NCBI GenBank assembly: GCA_037157565.1
Contig: JAZHRO010000024.1
Location: 11,042,501-11,106,500 of the forward strand
DNA length: 64,000 nucleotides
Source of the DNA: Thalassia testudinum
Taxonomy: Eukaryota > Streptophyta > Magnoliopsida > Alismatales > Hydrocharitaceae
Direction of reading: 5' to 3'
In this document: positions 57,342-64,000 of the stretch, one piece after another
Layout of the letters: every line of letters begins with the position of its first letter
Position numbering within the stretch: position 1 is the stretch's first letter
Program-made: the position numbers and the translations under genes
The notes under the pieces: model-generated
The model's database searches: none
What the model was told of the DNA's origin: nothing
What the model saw: the letters and a program-made list of their open reading frames with translations, nothing else

Positions 57342-57640
57342 ATTTCAAGGTCTTGTATCAAAAAAATAAACTCGTTATATTTTAACAATTCCAATAGAAC
57401 TTGCATTTTGTATGGGAAATTTTTTTTTGAATATAACTTCGTTTGGTATAGGTGAGTTATGCAGCTCCCCACCAAACTCAGCCGCTAGTAGAGGTGAGTT
57501 ATGCAGGGAAAATGAATGAGAGAAACTTGCCTTTACTAGAGTTGACTTTTACATGATTAATAATGACTTAATCCTTAATATGGAAATTAAGAAATATTAA
57601 TTCTTAAATACCTGATCAAGGAAAACTTTTCTAAAGTTTG

Positions 57641-58299
57641 GTGGTCCAAATCCTTCTTAAAAATAAAAAAATCTTAGTGGTCCAGTTCGGGTAGGTGCTA
57701 ATCTCTTGCCACAAAAATCAGGATCCTGCCTTGATGGAGGATGCGTTGCATTTGAATATAGGTCATTTGGCCCATCTTGTAGTTACCATGTCTGTAGGTA
57801 AAGATTGGGTTTATGTTTTTGGAGATCAACTTTTTTATTCATGGTACGTGAAATCACTCCTTCAGGAAACCATACCTAAATTCCTGAATTTTACTTTTGG
57901 TGTGGTGTCCTATGGAGTACGTGAGATTTTTCTGAACAATCAACTTGGTTCAACAAGTTGCATCGACATCTACTTCTCCAAGTTTGGTGATTAATGTCAC
58001 ATGATTTTAAAAATCTTCTTTTTCCCGCTTCTTTTTTAGATATTTGATTCATCATATACTCCGCATAACTACTTGCACTTGATTTAATTTATTTGCTCAG
58101 CCAAGGAAAGGATACTAAACCTTAGGTTTCACACACGTATAATTGTTGGTAGTTTTTTCCCCAAAACATTGTGCATATATCATAAATATTTTGTTTCTCA
58201 TCAAATGTAAGACGCCCCTTTATAAATACCTATGATATAAAACACCATTTGATATATAAGTAAATCCATTGTACAACTTGGTTGGTTACCTTTTGTAAT
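57641..58299. other. Intergenic stretch, no gene recognised
   Basis: One 99-codon open frame (57695-57994) contains SVGKDWVYVFGDQLFYSWYV, but I know no family with it and cannot claim that it is a gene. The remainder is AT-rich. Confidence 0.4.
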
Positions 58300-59330
58300 G
58301 ATATATGTGTAAGCAAATAGCAGTCAAGGGTAGGGGTTTAATAGTTGAATCTTTGAGTGCAGTTTGTGATGTACTAAGCCTATATAAGGCCAACCGATGA
58401 CCGAAGCAGAATGAGTTAGGTTAATATATTTTCTTCGTTGCTCGTTCCAGTTCTTTTCCTCTTCTTCTTTTCTCTGAATGTAACATGGTATCAGAGTTAG
58501 AAACTTGGGAGTTTTAGCTTTGATTTAATACTCGAGGCGCTTCTAAGGTGGATTATTGTATAGCTACAGCAGGTGATCGTTCTTCTTCAGCAAATCTTCG
58601 GTCTTCTTTGATAGATCGTGGTCTTTACTCAGATTTAACTCAGCTCAGTTAGATCAGGTGTGATCAACATGTTGCAATTGCGATTTGAGCTCTTGATCTA
58701 CCTTTTCTGGTTAGATCTTCATATTCTTTTGAGTTTCTTGGTATCTTTTGGTCGATTGTTGTGGTTTGTGATGGGTCAATTGCTGTGGTTCGTGATGGAT
58801 TCACCGTCTACCGGTTGTTTTCGACAATGTCATTTCCTAATGTGGAATTTCCTTCAATGAATCATAGTCTCCCTTGGTTCTAACTACAACTTATGGAAAG
58901 CTCCATTTCTTCCCTTGTTACATGCATACAATTTGATCGGTTATGTGGATGGCACCATGTCTTCACCTAATCGTATGATTAGGCGCTCAGTTGGGTTAGA
59001 AGTCATAAATGATAATTATATACCTTGGTATAATAAGGATCGGATTGTTCATAATTGGTTGATTTAACTGAAGATACTGGTAATTAGCTTACAAATTTCA
59101 CACCTACGTGCCAAGTCTAGGCTTTTCTTGAAAAGTACTTTGCTCAACAAACTCAGAAAGTATTTTGGTCAACAAACTCACCCCAAAATTTTGCATTACA
59201 AATCGAGCTTAATAAATTTTATGTTTAATTATTGTATGTGCGAGGCATTGCTTCTGACGAGGTGCTATTAAAGGGCAGAACTAGAAGGGCCTCTACCAGT
59301 TATTTGTAACATCTTGCCCTATTAATCCTT
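58300..59330 (+). mobile_element. Truncated Ty1/copia copy (LTR end, primer site, gag start)
   Basis: An LTR-like segment with TATA text (CCTATATAAGGCC near 58380) ends TGTAACA at 58485 and is followed at once by TGGTATCAGAGTT, the initiator-Met primer site. From 58860 the plus strand reads SLGSNYNLWKAPFLPLL and LIGYVDGTMSSP, the gag (UBN2-like) start of copia elements, with stops soon after. No protease, integrase or RT follows. The LTR left border was not fixed. Confidence 0.75.
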
Positions 59331-62300
59331 GCTTTACAAGTGAGTATGGTTAACGGGTGGGTATCGGTAAAAGTTTGATGCCTAAAGAAGAGGGCTTTCT
59401 CAAGTCTCAAACAGGAAATTCTTGGAGAGGGCCCTTAAAGCTCTTCCCCTGGGGAAACCCAAGGGTTCAAGGCCTTGCTGCATGGGGTAAATGAAGTTGC
59501 GATGCTTGAGAAAGTGAGTTAGGATTTTTGCATTTTCATTTGCTAGGAATCAGTAAAACTTAGGTATGGAGATATGATTGGACATTATTCATAAGTTCTA
59601 AAATGTTTAAATTGGGATAGGAATCTAGCTAATATTGTATATATATTACATTCATATTATACATTTCATGTATTTGCATCTCTTTATATAGTTTTGTATA
59701 TAATAATATTTTTTTGTGGACCTAATTGTGATATAATGCATTTTATCTTGTAAATGTAGGTCTACAGGTAATAATGGAGGATTAAAATTCAGAAAGTAAA
59801 TTCAGGAAGAATTAAAATGATGCAATGAAGACTAAAGAAAAAAGAGGAAGAAGAAGAATAAAGGTAGGTGAAGGAAGGAGAGAGGAGATGAGATGATTAT
59901 CCTTACCCATATCCTTATCCTAAATCTAATTACCATAAGCCTATATCGCCAACCTAATTTCCCATTTCCACCTTCAATTGATCCTTCAAATTTTAATTGA
60001 TTAATCAATTAGATTGAATTGAATTCAATTAGACCTAATCATTTTAGTTAGGTTCACTTTTATCCTAGACCTCCATCTAACCTTAGGTTTTTCCACCACT
60101 AACCTAATCTAAAATCACTCCAAAGGCCTACCATACCCTTACCTTAATTACCCATTTAAATAAATCATTTCTTTCGATCCACAAACTGTGAAACATAAAT
60201 ACCCAATACCCTTCTCCCTGCCCAAAAAAAACTCAACGCACACGCCCCAACGTCCCCCCTTCTCCCCCCACCCCTCCACTTCTCACGATCTCTCCTTCTC
60301 TCTTTGTCCCACCCAACGCAAACCCCCAAAAGTCTCCAACGCTCGCCACCCTCTCTCACCTTCCTGACCTCAAGGTAAGCCATTTTCCCCCTCTGGCGAG
60401 CTCCTCCCATGCCAACATTCGATGAAGCTTTCCACAATAGAATCTCCTCGTCGTCCTTGGTCTCCTTTGACGTGGAAAAAATTTCTCTCCTCTCATTTAC
60501 TTCTCTTTCTTCGTGGTTTTAATACTTTATCAGGTAGTGAATATTGTTAGAACTTGTCATCTACCTTTATGCATTTTTTTTATATTTTGATTATGTTGTG
60601 GCTCATAATGAATGTTAGAATAAATTTTGATGTCACTATTTTACATGATGATGATTTCCGTGATTTGTTTATGTGAATGTCCTTTTTCTTTTTTTTATAT
60701 TTATATGCCAACCATCTAATTAGATCACCCTTTCACCACTAAATTCATGGCTTCAACTCCTCCTTAACACCATCACCACTTAGCCACCTATCTTTCTAGC
60801 CAACCAAACCCCCTAGTTAATCTACCTGATAGACCACCTATTAGGACCCTAAACACTCTCCTAAACCTCAACATATTTTAGATCTGCCCTCACTTTTTAC
60901 ACGTAGGTTTACTCTTAGTTTAGATCTCCAACAGTCCCATAATAGTCCTCATTATAGCCCCTTAAATCTATTTAAACCATCTCTTAGTTATGACATATAA
61001 CCGTTAATAGTTACTCACCTTAGGCACCTTATTTAGGCCCCAAAACAATCAATTAGACCCTATCTAGCCCATCCATAAATAACTTTATTAAACTTGTTAG
61101 ATCTACATCCATTTAGATTTTAGATTCATATTTTAGTCAACCCAAACTTTACCTAAATTACCTCTTAGCATGTTCATTTTCATTTTAAGTAGTATGATGA
61201 TAATAATGTTGCCTCCTTATTGGATCAATTCTACTTCCATCATGCTTCATTCTTCGTTTATTAGTGAGATATGATTTTAAATTTTATTGTAATTTTTTGT
61301 ACAACAATTTTAATTTTTTCTATTGCAAAATCACGCTATCAATCACTGGGGCCTTTTCTTTGGTAGCGCTGTTATCATTCTTCAGCGTGGAGCAATCTCA
61401 GCTTGCTATGAGAACTCTTTCTTTGTTGTTTATTTTATTTTATTTTATTTTCTCCTAGTTTCCTATCTTTCCGATTTGGAGTTCCCTCGTTTGTTCGGGC
61501 CATGTTCAGAGTTCCCCTGCTTGTTCGAGGCATGTTTTGCTTCGTCCTCTAGGGCGTTCAGTTGTCTTTTCCCCCCTTTATCCTCTGAGTCTTATGTCAC
61601 TGCAACCACTTTGTTTCCTTAATGGAGATCTTCGTCTCAACGAAAGAAAAGGAAATGTTTAAATTCATTAGATACGTTTTACTTGGGGTATCTTAATTCT
61701 AGCCTTTTCTCCTTAATTCACTGCAATCACTTTTTCTTCTTTCTTCCTTTTATCTCTTCTTTTTCTTCTTCTTCTTCTCCTACTTTCTTTCTTTTATCTC
61801 TTCTTCCTTTTCTTCTTCTTCTTCTTCTTCTTTCTTCTTTGTGTTTGGGTTTCAACTTCGTCTAAACTGACTTCCTATCCTTATGGCCCTCGATTTGATA
61901 TCTCTGGGCATTATTCTTACTTCATCGTGCTTTTACGGTCTTTCAGGACGGTGTGGGTAACAACTAATCCAATATTCACGGGAAGTCTTATTAGCTGGTA
62001 TGGTAATTTCTTAAAGTTAAAATGTATAAAAATATATTATAGGATGTATTTTGTAAAATATTAATATGATATGTCATTGTAAAATATTTTTATATTAGTG
62101 TAAAATACTTCTGAATTGGTTCCATATCGATGTAAATAATTATAGGTGAATTTACATTGATGTAAAAATATTTTATATTAATGTATGTAATATTTTCAAA
62201 CATCCCAACAAGATACCAAAATTTTCGGTAACCCATGGCATCAAACTTGGTGATCGGATATGGTATTTCCAAGGAACAAGCGATAGGGGGTTAGAGAGTG

Positions 62301-63030
62301 TGCACTTCCCCTTGTTTTGATCACACTTGTGTTGATTGTTTAAATACATACCGGAATCATGTCTAATTTTATACAATGTGATTGCTAACTCTTGCCATAG
62401 AAAATTTTCACAACAACTTTATTCCTTCCAGATTTCTTTGGCCATCAAGTGGAATTCCAACTTAGCACCCTTTGTTATTTGGAGAGGAGTTGTTCTTTGA
62501 AGCACAATATGATGAGAGTCGTAAGGTGTGTGGGGTATCGCGGGGGAAGGGGGAGAGAGCGCGCAGATTTGACTTATTTCTAACCTGTGAACTTAGCTGA
62601 TATCATAATTATAGTTGCATCCGATTATTTTGATTCATCGAATAGATCTATGATTCCTCATTCATGAAACGTTACATCGACTCAGACTCGCGTAAGTGGG
62701 TTGGTGAAAACGAGTTATTTAGTTCACTTAGGATTACTTAAAAGAAAGGAGAAAATACATAATTTTCTCCCTAAATCGAGAGGACACCAAAGTACCATGA
62801 TTATATCTCTTGCTATTTTCCTAACCCGAACTTACAAAACTCCCTAGTAGACTAAGAAATAGAGAACCGAAAAAAAAAAAAAAAAAAAACAATTATAATA
62901 GAAGAAGCCCAAGAAAGACAGGAAATTAATGGGACAAGGAGGAGTAGAAGAGGTGGGAAGAAAACAAACCAAGAAAATTAGGTGGCGGCGGCCAAAACCC
63001 ATACACGTGCATCTCCCCGCCTAAATTGTG
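59331..63030. other. Intergenic stretch, no gene recognised
   Basis: The segment 60180-60420 is C-rich with a TATA-like AACATAAATACCC before it, and could be part of an LTR or a promoter and 5' UTR, but nothing coding could be tied to it. A TTC/CTT-rich tract (about 61735-61845) and an A-tract (62870-62889) are present. Short open frames at 61264-61622 show no family. Confidence 0.4.
61735..61845. repeat. TTC-rich microsatellite tract
   Basis: Runs of TTCTTC interspersed with CCTTTTATCTC occur twice, so the tract also contains a short internal duplication. Confidence 0.85.
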
Positions 63031-63408
63031 TCAAGAGCACCTCATGTTCCTCCCTGGACCTCCATAATAGAAGTAGTAACCCCAAGCTCTATTCCTCCCC
63101 CCTCTAATGTCGTAGCAATTCGGGTGGTCGGCCATGAACTTGAGCCGAGGTGCGGGCACGAGGTTGTTGTCCCAGTCGACCACTTGAAGGTTTCGGAAGT
63201 AGGATGCCTTCCTGAACCCTTCCCGCGCGAAATGGCCGCTCCCCATCTGCGTGGAGGTGTGCCTGCCCCTGCTGCGCGTGTCCACGATCTCGCCTCCGAA
63301 CTGCACCATGTTCGCGTGGTCGGCCAGGTGGCTGAACAGCATGGACGGCCAGTAGCCCACAAGCAGACCCTGACCAAACTCCAGCCACCAATGCCCATGT
63401 CTTGGATC
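63031..63408 (-). CDS. Neprosin/DUF239 domain protein, 3' terminal exon
   Basis: Reading leftward, the acceptor CACTTCAG at 63409-63414 opens DPRHGHWWLEFGQGLLVGYWP. Next come FSHLADHANMVQFGGEIVDT, TQMGSGHFAREGFRKASYFR and GYYFYYGGPGRNMRCS, ending at a TGA (63033-63031). This is the conserved C-terminal part of plant neprosin-domain proteins, secreted proteins related to glutamic peptidases. The QFGGEI segment and the closing FYYGGPGRN signature are intact. The earlier exons, signal peptide and activation peptide are not recognisable in the remaining 590 bp. They either lie beyond the window or are lost, so this could be a gene end or a fragment. Confidence 0.85.
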   Translation of the reverse strand, partial: DPRHGHWWLEFGQGLLVGYWPSMLFSHLADHANMVQFGGEIVDTRSRGRHTSTQMGSGHFAREGFRKASYFRNLQVVDWDNNLVPAPRLKFMADHPNCYDIRGGRNRAWGYYFYYGGPGRNMRCS

Positions 63409-64000
63409 CTGAAGTGATCCACATTAAATTAGTAACCAAGACGATGGCTCTGAAGCAATATTGATTGCCTCCCAAGCAAATTGGAGGCATCTCTGGTTGG
63501 GCTTCTGGAGAAATCTAGCTGGATCAGTTTGGTTGGCCAGCCTATAGCATACATAAGATTCTTTAATTACCTGGATACGTATGATGGAATTTAATTAAGA
63601 TGAGGACTTTTGTGCGTACGTACCTTTAAATCCGTCACATAACGCATGCGCCCTTGGGTTTGTTTCATTTACGCAGAATTCTTCCCAAGAGTCGCTCGAT
63701 TTCCCACTTATGCCCCTGGCAGATATTGGGTTTGGGAGTGACCGCATACGAAGTAATTTATGCTAATTAAGGTCGGTATTTCACCGAAATCTGGTGTTTA
63801 ACTAAAGGTTGAGAGACAGCAAAACTATGAGAAAATGTATGAGAAAGAAGAGAATTTTGTTATCCAGATTTAAAAGTTGATAGCTCGAAGCTGCAATGCA
63901 TTTATCGGTTGAGATGATCGAAGATAAAATCAGAGTTGATTTGGATATCGAATTCTGAGGGAGAAAGCCACCTATCTTCTGACGTAATCCATGAAGAATA
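63409..64000. other. Upstream intron or flank of the neprosin exon
   Basis: Nothing coding was recognised on either strand here. If the gene is complete, this is its last intron. Confidence 0.4.

Larger units (their letters stand above)
42777..57640. mobile_element. Giant inverted-repeat (foldback-like) element, interrupted by other transposons
   Basis: The DNA from 42777 into 42876, resuming at 53201 and running to about 54360, is the left arm. Its reverse complement is found from about 54431 to 55340 and again at about 57360-57640. Outer-end matches include CAGGTATTTAAGAATTAAT against AAGGTATTTAGGGATTAAT and CATAACTCACCTCTAC against CATAACTTGCCTCTAT. The arms nearly meet, leaving a spacer of about 70 bp. 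Left out of the pairing are the chromovirus (42877-53200) and about 2 kb of the right arm (55340-57360). No transposase was recognised. The superfamily is unknown; end borders and target duplication are not secured. It starts 88 bp after the OCRE/G-patch stop codon. Confidence 0.7.

Noticed and set aside
57695..57994. 99-codon open frame considered as a gene
   Set aside because: No family similarity was recognised and no neighbouring exon was found; kept only as a note.
61264..61865. Open frames rich in Phe, Ser and Leu
   Set aside because: They derive from T/C-rich low-complexity DNA including TTC repeats.
1..64000. Bacterial-type features (operons, ribosome binding sites, CRISPR, replication origins) and tRNA or rRNA genes
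   Set aside because: The window is plant nuclear DNA; no tRNA cloverleaf or rRNA segment was recognised by eye, though a tRNA scan was not possible.

Overview
The window reads as nuclear DNA of a flowering plant, most likely a monocot. It has spliced genes with GT-AG introns, plant-type Ty3/gypsy and Ty1/copia retrotransposons, hAT and Mutator-like DNA transposons and a Tourist-type MITE. The first exon of the only gene with a large exon is extremely GC-rich with C-ending codons, which is typical of monocots. No species is claimed.

Only three host genes are supported. (1) A nuclear-encoded group II intron maturase (nMAT3-like, 11796-14540, +, two exons, about 727 aa), expected to act in mitochondrial intron splicing. 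(2) A ten-exon gene for an OCRE plus G-patch protein (30679-42688, +, about 463 aa by the model given here), a domain pair found in RNA-processing proteins. (3) The 3' exon of a neprosin/DUF239 secreted-protein gene at the right edge (63031-63408, -). Most of the rest is transposon.

Layout: 1-7925 is a decayed Athila-like gypsy element on the minus strand, cut by the window edge. 7926-11795 is AT-rich with weak repeats. 14639-19429 is a decayed autonomous hAT transposon starting 99 bp after the maturase stop, with a smaller hAT-like element nested in it. 20435-26852 is a Mutator-like element carrying a GC-rich gene-like segment; its right terminal repeat is split by a short-LTR copia element (21689-26808) with a matching TACAT target duplication. 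26862-30678 has no recognisable gene. The OCRE/G-patch gene carries copia debris, a MITE, a second copia LTR, a LINE tail and tandem duplications in its introns.

Immediately after that gene lies the most unusual object: an element of about 42777-57640 that is essentially one giant inverted repeat. Its arms meet at a spacer of about 70 bp near 54395. The left arm is split by a 10.3-kb chromovirus (Tekay/Del-like, 42877-53200, TSD GTTGC). The right arm contains a tandem repeat, an AT microsatellite and a second Mutator-like element. The last 6 kb holds a truncated copia copy, simple repeats and the neprosin exon.

The retroelement reading frames are broken. In the chromovirus the stops are largely glutamine-to-TAG changes that fit C-to-T decay of methylated CAG (CHG) sites. 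Coordinates of exons and LTR ends were read by eye; alignment and transcript data were not available.
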